Source: Deltaproteobacteria bacterium
Lineage (GTDB): Bacteria > Desulfobacterota > BSN033 > WVXP01
Reading direction: 5' to 3'
DNA: 64,000 nucleotides
Assembly: GCA_019308905.1 (NCBI GenBank)
Contig: JAFDHF010000001.1
Span: forward strand, 62,001 to 126,000
Positions within the stretch are counted from its first letter, which is position 1. Every line of letters begins with the position of its first letter. A program made the translations under genes and the position numbers. Positions 27,301 to 36,384 of the stretch are shown here, piece after piece. Under the pieces are notes generated by a model. The model worked only from the letters and a program-made list of their open reading frames with translations, was not told the origin of the DNA and made no database searches.

Positions 27301-28344
27301 ATGGCACGGAAGGTTCTCGTTCCCTGGCCGATACCCAAAGCGGGGGTGGATGCGCTGAGCAGGGCTGGGGTGGATGTTCTGGTGATCCATGGACCACGAG
27401 GTGAACCTCTTGCAGAGGGGCAGCTGATCGAGACGGTAAAAGGGGCGGATCTCCTCCTTCCCAGGGGAGGCCAGCGGATTCGGAGAGAGGTGATGACGGC
27501 CGGCCCGAGGCTGCGCGGCATTGCCAACTACGGGGTGGGATATGACAATATCGACACAAAGTCTGCCACGGAACTCGGTATTCCAGTGACCAATACCCCC
27601 GGAGTCCTGACGGATACTACGGCGGACCTTGCCTGGGCGTTGCTCATGGCAACGGCGAGGATGATCCCCCAGGCCCATAGTTACACCGTCTCCGGCCAAT
27701 GGCAACAAGACGGCTGGAAGCGATTCATGGGGCTCGATATAGGACCCGGTGGCTCCAGAACGCGGAAGGTCCTCGGCATCGTAGGTTTTGGAAGAATCGG
27801 CCAGGCCGTGATGAAGCGCAGCCGAGGGTTCGGAATGAGGGTCACCGCCTATGACCCTTACAAAAGGGATGCCATTGAGAATAGCCGCGGAGTGGAATAC
27901 AGGGAGCTCGACGAGCTGTTGAAAGAGAGCGATTTTGTCACCCTCCACTGCCCTCTGACCGAGGAAACCCGGCATCTCATCGGGAAAAGGGAACTCCATC
28001 TAATGAAATCGACCGCCATTCTCATCAATACCTCCAGGGGCCCGGTCGTGGATGAGACGGCCCTTGTGGCGGCTCTGGAGCAGGGAAGGATAGCAGGGGC
28101 CGGGCTCGACGTTTACGAGGACGAGCCCAGGCTCAGTTCTGGGCTTTCGGAACTGCCCAACGTGGTCCTGCTGCCCCATATAGGGAGTGCAACGGTGGAT
28201 ACCCGCGAACAGATGGCTCTCCTGGCCGCCAAGAACGGTCTGGCCATGCTCAGGGGGAGAAGACCCCCCAATGTCGTCAACCCCGAAGTCTACGAATCTC
28301 CGGCTTACAATCGGCGCTCAAAGGACAGAGGCGCGTCCGATTGA
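27301..28344 (+). CDS. D-2-hydroxyacid dehydrogenase (SerA/GyaR-like)
   Basis: A 347-residue protein. Landmarks: IANYGVGYDNID, VTNTPGVLTDTTAD, LGIVGFGRIGQAVMKRSRGF (NAD loop), the catalytic Arg in NTSRGPVVDE, Glu in DVYEDEP and His in LLPHIGSAT. The family covers phosphoglycerate, glyoxylate/hydroxypyruvate and lactate dehydrogenases; absence of a C-terminal ACT domain argues against classical SerA, and glycerate or hydroxypyruvate is a likelier substrate. AGGAGG lies six bases before the ATG at 27301. Not obviously in an operon. Confidence 0.9.
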   Translation: MARKVLVPWPIPKAGVDALSRAGVDVLVIHGPRGEPLAEGQLIETVKGADLLLPRGGQRIRREVMTAGPRLRGIANYGVGYDNIDTKSATELGIPVTNTPGVLTDTTADLAWALLMATARMIPQAHSYTVSGQWQQDGWKRFMGLDIGPGGSRTRKVLGIVGFGRIGQAVMKRSRGFGMRVTAYDPYKRDAIENSRGVEYRELDELLKESDFVTLHCPLTEETRHLIGKRELHLMKSTAILINTSRGPVVDETALVAALEQGRIAGAGLDVYEDEPRLSSGLSELPNVVLLPHIGSATVDTREQMALLAAKNGLAMLRGRRPPNVVNPEVYESPAYNRRSKDRGASD

Positions 28345-28555
28345 GACCGGACAGAGTTGGTTAGGCCTGGCAAGACCGGCTTCCAAGAAGCGGCAATTTT
28401 CGATCCATGGCGGTTCTTCAGAGGAGGCCACGTACCCAAGAACCACACAGACAGCAGGCCGTCCGGTCGCCCTGATTGGTGCCCCTCCACCTCGGCAACG
28501 TCGCTCGGGAACGGGTGTTTTCTCCGAAAGCCAGGAAACTCGAACAAAGATGGTG

Positions 28556-28585
28556 TTGACACCGGCGGTCCTCTTTGAATATGAT
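28556..28585 (+). promoter_or_regulatory. Candidate sigma-70 promoter for the octaheme cytochrome gene
   Basis: TTGACA at 28556-28561 and TATGAT at 28580-28585 with an 18-base spacer. The 5' leader would be about 145 bases. Nothing else is evident in 28345-28737. Confidence 0.55.
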
Positions 28586-28737
28586 TCCCATGATGTCCGT
28601 TTTCCAGATCTTTCGGGGAAAGCCGAGTTCGCCCTTCTGCCTTCCCAGTATCGCTTTTCAAGGAGGGTGACGAATTTCCCGGGAGTTTCGGGCTTCTCGA
28701 TTGTACCAGGAGAATCCGGACGGAAAGGAGAAGACCT

Positions 28738-30033
28738 GTGGGAAAGACCAGACATTTGGTGTTGGCTCTTGTTTTGGTATTGATCCTTCTTTTTGGAACA
28801 TCCCATGCGGCCGAAGACTCCTGTATCGCCTGCCATGAGAAGATTTCACCGGGGCAGGTTCAGGACTTCAAGAGTAGCGAACATGCCCGGCAAGACCTCG
28901 GCTGCGCAACCTGCCACGGCGACAGACATACAAGGGCTGAGAATTACAAGCTGGCCAGACTGCCCGACGAGAAGGTCTGTGCCGATTGCCACGAAGACAA
29001 ATTCAACCAGTTCTCCAAGGGCAAACATAACTTCGGCTGGACATCGCTCAACGCCCTGCCCGCCAGCCACCTTGCCCCTGACGAACTGATAGAGGGTGGT
29101 CGGGGCTGCGGCGGGTGTCACAATATGGGCATCAAGTCGGAGGAGCAGAAGAGAGACCTCCAGGAAAAGGGATACCGCTACCAGAACAACTCATGCGATG
29201 AATGTCATACCAGACACAGTTTCTCCAAGAAGGAGGCAAGAAACCCGAGAGCTTGCCAGCAGTGCCACATGGGATACGATCATCCCCAATGGGAGATGTG
29301 GTCGAGTTCCAAACACGGTGAACGCTGGTTCGCCCTTCGCAGCGGCGACCTCCCGAGAGATGCCGTCGCTCCCACATGCCAGCAATGCCACATGCCTGAT
29401 GGCAACCACGAAAACCACACGGCCTGGGGATTTCTGGGGGTGAGACTGCCTTTGCCTCAGGACAAGCAGTGGGCGGCTGACCGGATAACCATCCTCAAGG
29501 CACTAGGCGTTCTCGATCCCGGGACGGGCAAGGCGACCCCGATTCTCGACGCGGTCAAAGCCGTTGATATGGCGCGCCTCGATCAGCCCTCCTGGCAAAG
29601 GGAACGGGACAAGATGATCCAGACCTGTTCGCAATGTCACTCAGAAGCCTATGCCAGGGAGCAACTGGCCATGGGGGATTCCATACTCCAGAAGGTGGAT
29701 CGCCTGATGGCGGATGCCATTGAGACGGTCGCCGGTCTCTACAAGGAGGGGATCATCCAAAAACCTGCAGACTATCCCGCCAACTATCCCTTCCTGCTCA
29801 CTTTCATGCATACAGGCGGCGCTGAGGGAAACACGGATTTCGACAGGCTCTCCTACATCGACCAGGTTCTGGTCCAGATGTTCATGAAGCATCGCATGCG
29901 TTCCTACCAGGCGTTTTTCCATGTCAACCCCGACTATGCTTACTGGTATGGTTACAATATGATGCTCAAGGACCTTGGCGAGATCAAGGAACTGGCAAGG
30001 ACCATGCGGGCCGTGCACAGGCAAGGGCAGTAG
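28738..30033 (+). CDS. Octaheme c-type cytochrome, hydroxylamine-oxidoreductase-like
   Basis: A 431-residue exported protein with a signal peptide (hydrophobic residues about 7-22, SHAAED). Eight CxxCH haem motifs are visible: CIACH, CATCH, CADCH, CGGCH, CDECH, CQQCH twice and CSQCH. The spacing and the C-terminal HVNPDYAYWYGYNMMLKDLG match the HAO family, which in anaerobes tends to act as a reductase of nitrite or hydroxylamine. Whether the Tyr cross-link of true HAO is present cannot be decided by eye. GTG start with GGAAAGGAG upstream. It stands alone, followed by a clear terminator; no cognate quinol dehydrogenase is adjacent. Confidence 0.88.
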   Translation: MGKTRHLVLALVLVLILLFGTSHAAEDSCIACHEKISPGQVQDFKSSEHARQDLGCATCHGDRHTRAENYKLARLPDEKVCADCHEDKFNQFSKGKHNFGWTSLNALPASHLAPDELIEGGRGCGGCHNMGIKSEEQKRDLQEKGYRYQNNSCDECHTRHSFSKKEARNPRACQQCHMGYDHPQWEMWSSSKHGERWFALRSGDLPRDAVAPTCQQCHMPDGNHENHTAWGFLGVRLPLPQDKQWAADRITILKALGVLDPGTGKATPILDAVKAVDMARLDQPSWQRERDKMIQTCSQCHSEAYAREQLAMGDSILQKVDRLMADAIETVAGLYKEGIIQKPADYPANYPFLLTFMHTGGAEGNTDFDRLSYIDQVLVQMFMKHRMRSYQAFFHVNPDYAYWYGYNMMLKDLGEIKELARTMRAVHRQGQ

Positions 30034-30064
30034 CCAGGAATGACTCGAGTCCCGGCTTGCACCC

Positions 30065-30102
30065 GGCGCCCTCTGAGAAGCTTTGACGGGCGCCTTTTTC
30101 TT
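30065..30102 (+). terminator. Rho-independent terminator after the octaheme cytochrome
   Basis: GGCGCCC (30065-30071) pairs with GGGCGCC (30088-30094) over a 16-base loop and is followed at once by TTTTTCTT. Confidence 0.8.
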
Positions 30103-30160
30103 GCGGGACACGGCCGGCATACGCGGGCAGCCGATCGACCTTCCGACAAATCGATCACCT

Positions 30161-32113
30161 TCAAGCAGGCTGTGCCCTTTTCCCCTTTACCTGGCCTATG
30201 AGAAAATACAACACGATAACCACGGCTCCGGTCACATAGACCGCCCGGTTGTGGCTAAACGACCCGATTGCGGCAAGAAAGAGGACGGCCCTCCATACCA
30301 GGGAAACCTTCCTCCGGGCCCATCCCTGAATGGACATGGCCAATCCGGCCACTGCGACCAGACTGGTAAGAACAGCCAGTAGAATCTCCGCTGGATTACC
30401 CATGAGTAGTAGCTCTCTCCTGTAAACAAAAGCGAATGGGACGATAAGACCGGCTATACCGATGCCAAAGGCAGTGACTGCCGTTTTCATGGGATTGCTT
30501 TCAGCCAGAGCGGCGGCAGCAAATGCGGCAATGGCGACCGGCGGAATTATGTTGGAAAGAACGCCGAAGTAAAGGGCGAACAAATGGGCGGCAATAGGGA
30601 GAACACCGAGCTTGACTATTGTTGGAATCACTGTGACCACCAAAGTAATATAGACGGCTGTGGTGGTCAAACCCATCCCCAGGACAATCGAAAGGATCAT
30701 AGTAAACACAAGAGCCACCAAAATGGAGGCTCCGCTGGTCTCGATGATCACCTGGCCAAGCCGCAGACCCGCCCCTGATAGAGTGGTAGCGGAGATAATA
30801 ATCCCTGCACAGGCACACGCCGAGGAAACAGGCAACACACGCTTTCCAGCGGATTCGAAGACCCTCAAGATCTCGATTGGTCCAAGCCTGCTCTCTTTCT
30901 TCAAGAGAGTAACGCCAAACAAGACTGCTATGCTCCAGGAGGCTGCCGCCGAAGCTGAGTAGTTGAGAGCAAGCATACCCACCAGCACTATTACTGGGAT
31001 CACGAGGTGCCCGCCCCACCTCAGGACCATCCGCAGATCCGGAAGATCTTTCCTGGGAATGGCGGCCAGTCCCTTTTTTCTGGCCTGGAAATCCACCATC
31101 AGGAAAAGGGACGTGTAGTAAAGCAAAGCGGGCAACAAGGCTGCGAGAATCACAGAAAAATAAGGAATTCCGAGAAAAGCCGCCATAATGAAAGCCACAG
31201 CCCCCATGACCGGCGGCATGAAGGCTCCTCCGCTTGAGGCAACAGCCTCGACCGCTCCAGCAAACCGCTTGTGGTAGCCCAGGCGTCTCATGAGAGGAAT
31301 CGTGAAGCTTCCTGTAGCAACGACGTCCGATGCCGTACTCCCCGAAATGGTTCCAAATGCCATGCTCGAAACTATCGCTGCTTTGGCAGGGCCACCTACC
31401 TGATTCCCAGCGATTCCATAGGCGAGATTCACGAAAAATTTTCCCGCTCCTGTATAGATCAGCAGTGCTGAAAAGATAAGAAAAAGCACCACAAAGGAGG
31501 CCATAACCGCTATAGGGATCCCGAAAATACCACTGGATGTCATCACAGTCTCAGCGATAAAGGTGTCGTAGAAGGTGGGGCTCCCATAAAGGATTGATAC
31601 AAAGTAGTTACTGTACAGGGCGTGAATACTGAAAAACAGAGCTATCAGCACCATAGGCCAGCCTACGGTTCGTCTCGTAATTTCAAGAACGAGGAAATAG
31701 ACGGTGGCCCCCATAATCATGTCCATGAGACTCGGAGAGGGAATTCGGTACGGGTACCCTTCAAGATCCGCTAGGTAGTAGAACTCTGCTACCAGGGCAA
31801 TGCACATAAGGATGAGATCTATCAACCGTACCCACCGGAAAGGGGCATTCCAAGGTTTCCGGTCGATCGGATACATTATGAAAACCATCACGAAGACTAC
31901 GGTAAGATGGATCGAACGGTGCAGGTGCGCTTCTGGTTGGCCGAAGTAGCCCGTGTAGAGGTGGTAAACAGAGAAAAAAACCGCGCTTACCAGGAAGAGA
32001 ACAGCCAAGATAAACTCGACGGACATTCTCGGGTTGGTGATCGTCCAGGATAGAACATCGTTCTTCTCCTCCAGGGAAAGATCGATCATCTGGCTTTCGT
32101 GAGTTTGGTTCAC
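30161..32113 (-). CDS. TRAP transporter fused permease (small plus large subunit)
   Basis: A fused DctQ/DctM-type permease of about 650 residues with some 16-18 predicted membrane segments. The N-terminal part has helices around FILAVLFLVSAVFFSVYHLY; the large part carries GTISGSTASDVVATGSFTIP and a second GMGLTTTAVYITLVV. Fused permeases of this type work with TAXI solute receptors, and one is encoded two genes upstream (33758-34762). They drive sodium- or proton-coupled uptake of organic acids or amino-acid-like solutes. The start is uncertain: GTG 32113 has GGGAAG upstream; ATG 32089 and TTG 32152 are alternatives. Last gene of the corrinoid operon. Confidence 0.9.
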   Translation of the reverse strand: MNQTHESQMIDLSLEEKNDVLSWTITNPRMSVEFILAVLFLVSAVFFSVYHLYTGYFGQPEAHLHRSIHLTVVFVMVFIMYPIDRKPWNAPFRWVRLIDLILMCIALVAEFYYLADLEGYPYRIPSPSLMDMIMGATVYFLVLEITRRTVGWPMVLIALFFSIHALYSNYFVSILYGSPTFYDTFIAETVMTSSGIFGIPIAVMASFVVLFLIFSALLIYTGAGKFFVNLAYGIAGNQVGGPAKAAIVSSMAFGTISGSTASDVVATGSFTIPLMRRLGYHKRFAGAVEAVASSGGAFMPPVMGAVAFIMAAFLGIPYFSVILAALLPALLYYTSLFLMVDFQARKKGLAAIPRKDLPDLRMVLRWGGHLVIPVIVLVGMLALNYSASAAASWSIAVLFGVTLLKKESRLGPIEILRVFESAGKRVLPVSSACACAGIIISATTLSGAGLRLGQVIIETSGASILVALVFTMILSIVLGMGLTTTAVYITLVVTVIPTIVKLGVLPIAAHLFALYFGVLSNIIPPVAIAAFAAAALAESNPMKTAVTAFGIGIAGLIVPFAFVYRRELLLMGNPAEILLAVLTSLVAVAGLAMSIQGWARRKVSLVWRAVLFLAAIGSFSHNRAVYVTGAVVIVLYFLIGQVKGKRAQPA

Positions 32114-32215
32114 TACTGCGCTTCTTCCCGTAAGAGTCAATAGTAGCAGCAACCTGAAATGCTCTACGGATGTCCCGGTTGTGCCTCTACGGCGTCAAGG
32201 AGAGGGGGATTCAGC

Positions 32216-33610
32216 CTAGTCGAATCTCAGCCCTTTGTCTTCCAGTTCCTTCTTGACCTTGCAGTAAAGGTCAAAGTACTCTGGCTTCACGGTGACATTC
32301 TCATAGTCATAAAGTTCATTGAAACTGTAACCAGCGGGAGCTTTGTCTGGTGAGATGTTGTCCTCATACTTCCTCAGTATGAAGTCGATCACTTCATTCG
32401 CCTCATCCCGCCTCAGCGAGGCACCTGCCCGAGCTGCCTCTCCCTCCCACCTGGGCTCCAATCCTGTTCCCTGGTTCGGCTTTACCAAGACAGCCTTCCG
32501 GGCACCATGAAAAATGTGACCTCCCACACAAGAGGTATGAATTCCAAGGGCAGCAATCTCCCACAGTTGCTGTTCCGTTCCAGGACCCGCAGAGGTGAGT
32601 CCACCGCCACCACATATAAGATTGGTATTCCTCACCAAGGCCTGCATACTGATGTTTCTTACCCAGATAGTCTGGCGAGCCGTGTTTATCGGGGGGTTTT
32701 GGAGGATACTCGAATTCATGATGTACCCGCTCCCTCCCACCTGGTAGACCATGATTCCGTTTAGGGCCGCAGCAACGTTCACGAGGGCGCAACCTTCAGG
32801 GCCTCCAGCAAAACCTCCTACAATTGAGGTCCAGAACGGACTTCTCAAGCAGCCGTAATGAAGGCTATAGGCGACTTTGTTGAGGAGTTCGAAGTTGACT
32901 TTCAATTCGCTTATAGTAGCAAGAGTGATGGCATCGGTTCTCCGAAGCCCATTTTCCAAGCTACACGCCGATATGGTCCCCAGCGCCGAAGGGCAAGCGT
33001 CGAGGAGGTGTAAACCCGGCCTTCCCACACTCTTGATGGCTTCTCTCATCCATCCAACCCCGCTCACTGCAGCGTGGCAGTCCAGAGGCGAATTGATGGT
33101 CCACTTCTTACCTTCGATGCTCCGTGGAGGAGGTCCGTAGTAGATCCCGTTTATGATCCTCTCCTGAGCTATGCTCTTGTATAACTGGACAAAATCCCGA
33201 CCTTCTACCGGATTGTCCTCTACCACCCCTCCAACAACCAGCGGTTTCCTCGGGTCTCCAATGGTCCTTTTGAACAGCCGCCTCTTGTCGGATCCTTCAC
33301 CGATCTCTATCTCTTCAGGCATCCGGCCGAGTTCAGACAGGGCTTCTAGGATCTCTTCCTCCTCGAATCGAATCACCCTTTCGGTGTCCGTGCAGTAGGT
33401 TCCCGTCTCGGCATAAAGCTTCAACCCGGCTTGAAAGACACGATCTGCCAGCCCATCATCCGGTGGGATAGGAACTTCTGGATCGTACTTGATGCCATAC
33501 TCCTTGACCAAGCCCGTTGCGACCTTGAAAAGGTTGAGATCAAAATTCTTCAACTTCATCAGTGGGCCCTTGTTGAGCGCCCTATCTGCCACCTCCCAAA
33601 AAGATAACAC
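32216..33610 (-). CDS. MtmB-family methyltransferase homologue without pyrrolysine (copy 1)
   Basis: A 464-residue protein close in length to MtmB (458), the monomethylamine:corrinoid methyltransferase. Shared landmarks: YCTDTERVIRF, IGDPRKPLVVGG, ATISELKV, GGFAGGPEG and a C-terminal YDYENVTVKPEY. MtmB has pyrrolysine 202 in GMGV-Pyl-GPETS; here the aligned stretch is GLHLLDACPS, with Leu at the position and no in-frame amber codon. GTG 33610 has AGGAGG seven bases upstream. It is encoded with a corrinoid protein, an MttB-like protein and a transporter, so methyl transfer from an N-methylated compound to a corrinoid is likely (inference). About three quarters identical by eye to the copy at 42084-43478. 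Confidence 0.85.
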   Translation of the reverse strand: MLSFWEVADRALNKGPLMKLKNFDLNLFKVATGLVKEYGIKYDPEVPIPPDDGLADRVFQAGLKLYAETGTYCTDTERVIRFEEEEILEALSELGRMPEEIEIGEGSDKRRLFKRTIGDPRKPLVVGGVVEDNPVEGRDFVQLYKSIAQERIINGIYYGPPPRSIEGKKWTINSPLDCHAAVSGVGWMREAIKSVGRPGLHLLDACPSALGTISACSLENGLRRTDAITLATISELKVNFELLNKVAYSLHYGCLRSPFWTSIVGGFAGGPEGCALVNVAAALNGIMVYQVGGSGYIMNSSILQNPPINTARQTIWVRNISMQALVRNTNLICGGGGLTSAGPGTEQQLWEIAALGIHTSCVGGHIFHGARKAVLVKPNQGTGLEPRWEGEAARAGASLRRDEANEVIDFILRKYEDNISPDKAPAGYSFNELYDYENVTVKPEYFDLYCKVKKELEDKGLRFD

Positions 33611-33757
33611 TGCTTGCCTCCTCAACGATTGCTGGGTTGATTGTTTGCGGCGGCCCTTCACGGTTGAGTTACGAAGAACCGCCGCCAGCCACTTTCACAC
33701 TATCCAATACACCCCTATCGAAAAACAGCCGGATTCACGGCAACACGGGGGGAAAAT

Positions 33758-34762
33758 CTACTTCCTGATAGGGACTCCCTTCTCTTTGAAGTACCGAAGA
33801 GCGCCCGGATGGATCGGTATTGTGGCCCCGTTCATCACGGTTTCCAGGCAACAGGTTTTGGGGAATCCCTTCCTCTCGGCGGCAGCAAAAATGTCCTTCT
33901 GAAAACCACTTTCGAACAAAACCTCGGTGATCTTGTAAACCATATCGTCGGGCAGATCCTTGTTGACTATCACGGTAGTCTGAACTCCCACGGCAGGAAT
34001 GTCTTCAGTAACACCCGCATAGGCTCCCTTTTTTAGGGTGGCCTTTGCCCATCCAACGGCCAGTTCATTTGAAAGGAAAGTATCCCTTTCCTTGCCTCCG
34101 AAAGGCAACCATCGAAGGCCCGGCCTCGTGTCCAGGTTCAGCAGAAACGGCATGATGGCTCCATAGGTCATCTCGCAGTCCAGATGTCCATCCTGCATCA
34201 TTGTGGCCGCATCATTGAAACCGAGGCTGTTCACCACCCCCCCGTTGGCCTCGATGATCTTGAAACTCAACCCATGGGCTTTCAAAACCAGTTCCGCTAT
34301 CACCCGGTCGCCCCAGCCTATCTTTCCGGGATTGATTCTCTTGTCTTTCAAATCATAGACGCTAAATATGTTTGATTTCCTCGGGACGACCATTTGCCAT
34401 ATCATCGTCTCGATAGTTCCGATGAAGCGTATATTTTCATGGGCTTTCTTGAAGAAAGGAGGCATCCCTTTGTAGGCTTGGTATTGTACATTTGCAATGG
34501 TCAACCCGATCTGCAGCTCCCTGCCGCTATTCACTTTCACCGTGTTGGAAACCGAGCCTCCGGTAGTGCTGGTCACCCTCACACCTGGAAGCACCTCCTC
34601 TAATTTCGGTGCCAGAGCCGCCCCCGAAAGGTACCAGTTCCCTCCTGGTGACGCAGTCCCTATCTTAAGGAGCTTGATTTCAGACGCGAACGCCTCTGAC
34701 GAGAGGAAAGCCGAGAGTAACACACACACCAAAACCCCAACAAACACACCCTTCTTCTCCAT
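33758..34762 (-). CDS. TAXI-family TRAP transporter solute receptor
   Basis: A 334-residue periplasmic binding protein. Signal peptide at the N-terminus (VGVLVCVLLSAFLSSEAFAS). TAXI landmarks: IGTASPGGNWYLSGAALAP, VTSTTGGSVSNTVKV, IAELVLKAHGLSF, NGGVVNSLGF. The receptor would deliver a solute to the fused permease at 30161-32113. GGAGGAGG is well placed before ATG 34762; a start at 34798 would disturb the signal peptide. Confidence 0.9.
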   Translation of the reverse strand: MEKKGVFVGVLVCVLLSAFLSSEAFASEIKLLKIGTASPGGNWYLSGAALAPKLEEVLPGVRVTSTTGGSVSNTVKVNSGRELQIGLTIANVQYQAYKGMPPFFKKAHENIRFIGTIETMIWQMVVPRKSNIFSVYDLKDKRINPGKIGWGDRVIAELVLKAHGLSFKIIEANGGVVNSLGFNDAATMMQDGHLDCEMTYGAIMPFLLNLDTRPGLRWLPFGGKERDTFLSNELAVGWAKATLKKGAYAGVTEDIPAVGVQTTVIVNKDLPDDMVYKITEVLFESGFQKDIFAAAERKGFPKTCCLETVMNGATIPIHPGALRYFKEKGVPIRK

Positions 34763-34923
34763 ATCTTCCTCCTCCACAGCTGCGGACCGAACATCCACTC
34801 TCTTTCACGTTGGTTTTCATTCCCCCGCGCGGATGCAGTCCGCCTCTAAAAGAGCTTTCAAGAAAATCCTTTCCTCATGACAAGAACCGAAACATCTACC
34901 GATTTCATCACCCCCTTTCCCTA

Positions 34924-36372
34924 TCAAATCCCCAATTCTCTCTTCTCGACCTCCTTGATTATTCCAACCAACTCCTTGTCCACGGCGCTGTCAAGGGAGA
35001 GGGGCCTGTGTTCTTCGAGAATCCTCTTTACCTGCCCCTTAGCCTTCTCAACAACGCCAGCCTTCCCTTTCTCCAGCCAGACCTCGTAAGAATCCCGGTC
35101 GCTCAGCTTGGGCAAGAAATGCTCCTCCTCCAGATGCTTGAGGGTGTGCTTCTGGTTAAGAAAATGTCCCCCAGGGCCAACCACATCGATCAGGTCCACC
35201 CCAAGCTTTTCATCCGTCACCGAGACGCCAGCCTGTATCCGACCGATCGCCTCGCACATCTCATGGTCGATCAACAAACTCTCCAGGCTTACGGTCAAGG
35301 CGTGATCCATAGTGCCCGGATAGAAGATCATATTGATACCAGCCAATGCAGGCAGTAAGAGGGTGAGCATTTTTTCGTAACCCGCCTGCATGTCTAGAGT
35401 CTTGGACTCGGTATTACTCCCCGTCCCGCGACTCGGGATCTTATAAAACCGGGCCATCTGGGCATGGGCGACATTCATTATGGCAGCCTCGACCCCGCCC
35501 AGCGCAATCGTCCCGTTGCGAAGGTCCATTGCAGCCGCCACCGTACCCATCAACACAGGAGTGCCGGGGTGGACCAACTGGGCCACAACCAGCATCGACA
35601 GGATTTCTGCAGTTTGCTGAGCGAGGGTCCCGGAAAGAGTCACAGGAGACGTAGCACCTGATTGTGGCTCAGATGCGATGTCCACCGGAAGGCCCATCTT
35701 CGCGTATTCAATCAAGCCCTCGGTTTGCTCCACATTGAACTGCAAGGGAGATATCACGTTACACGTGGTAAAGATGTTAGGCCGCCTCTTCAGGATCTCA
35801 TCTCCCCCCGCGACCGCCGAAGCCATCCGAATACAGTCCCTCGCCTTCTGTTTTCCCCTGACAACGCCTTTGATCACTTTCGAGGAATTCTTGACACTTA
35901 CGTAGTACCCCCGGACATGAGAGACCTCGTCCGGAACGCCCTCAATATGAGGCATGATCGCCCCGCTGTGCAAAAGCGTGTAATGCTCGAGGCAGTCCGC
36001 CAAGCGAACCAGGTCAGCCACATCTTCCAGGGTCGTCCTACGCCTCATCCCTGTCTCCAGATCCAGAATATTCAACCTACCAATCATCGGCTCGTAATGC
36101 ACTCGACGACCTTCAAGGGTAACTCTGAGACTCGGATCCCTCCCATACAGGGTAAAGGCCTCTGGAGCCAAACGAATCGCTTCCTCAACCAAATGGGAGG
36201 GTATGCGAACCCTTTTCCCATTGGTAGGGCAACCAGCCTTTTTGAGGATCTCAAAAGCCTGGTCCTCTCTCACCTCTATACCTGTCTGCCACAAGATCGA
36301 CAGAGCACTCAGGTGAATGTTCTCAATATCATCATCAGAAAGAATTCTGATCTGACCACCTCTTGCCATCAT
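34924..36372 (-). CDS. MttB-family (trimethylamine methyltransferase-like) protein, no pyrrolysine
   Basis: A 482-residue member of the MttB superfamily. Recognisable segments: DIENIHLSALSILWQTGIEV at the N-terminus, TTLEDVADLVRLAD, ISPLQFNVEQTEGLIEYA, GGVEAAIMNVAHAQMARFY, and the active-site neighbourhood SNTESKTLDMQAGYEKM near 319-335. There is no in-frame stop codon, so it is a non-pyrrolysine member like MtgB, the glycine betaine methyltransferase. The methylated substrate is unknown. It lies 12 bases after the ornithine-cyclodeaminase-like gene; GAGGGA precedes two tandem ATG codons. Confidence 0.88.
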   Translation of the reverse strand: MMARGGQIRILSDDDIENIHLSALSILWQTGIEVREDQAFEILKKAGCPTNGKRVRIPSHLVEEAIRLAPEAFTLYGRDPSLRVTLEGRRVHYEPMIGRLNILDLETGMRRRTTLEDVADLVRLADCLEHYTLLHSGAIMPHIEGVPDEVSHVRGYYVSVKNSSKVIKGVVRGKQKARDCIRMASAVAGGDEILKRRPNIFTTCNVISPLQFNVEQTEGLIEYAKMGLPVDIASEPQSGATSPVTLSGTLAQQTAEILSMLVVAQLVHPGTPVLMGTVAAAMDLRNGTIALGGVEAAIMNVAHAQMARFYKIPSRGTGSNTESKTLDMQAGYEKMLTLLLPALAGINMIFYPGTMDHALTVSLESLLIDHEMCEAIGRIQAGVSVTDEKLGVDLIDVVGPGGHFLNQKHTLKHLEEEHFLPKLSDRDSYEVWLEKGKAGVVEKAKGQVKRILEEHRPLSLDSAVDKELVGIIKEVEKRELGI

Positions 36373-36384
36373 CCATGTCCCTCT

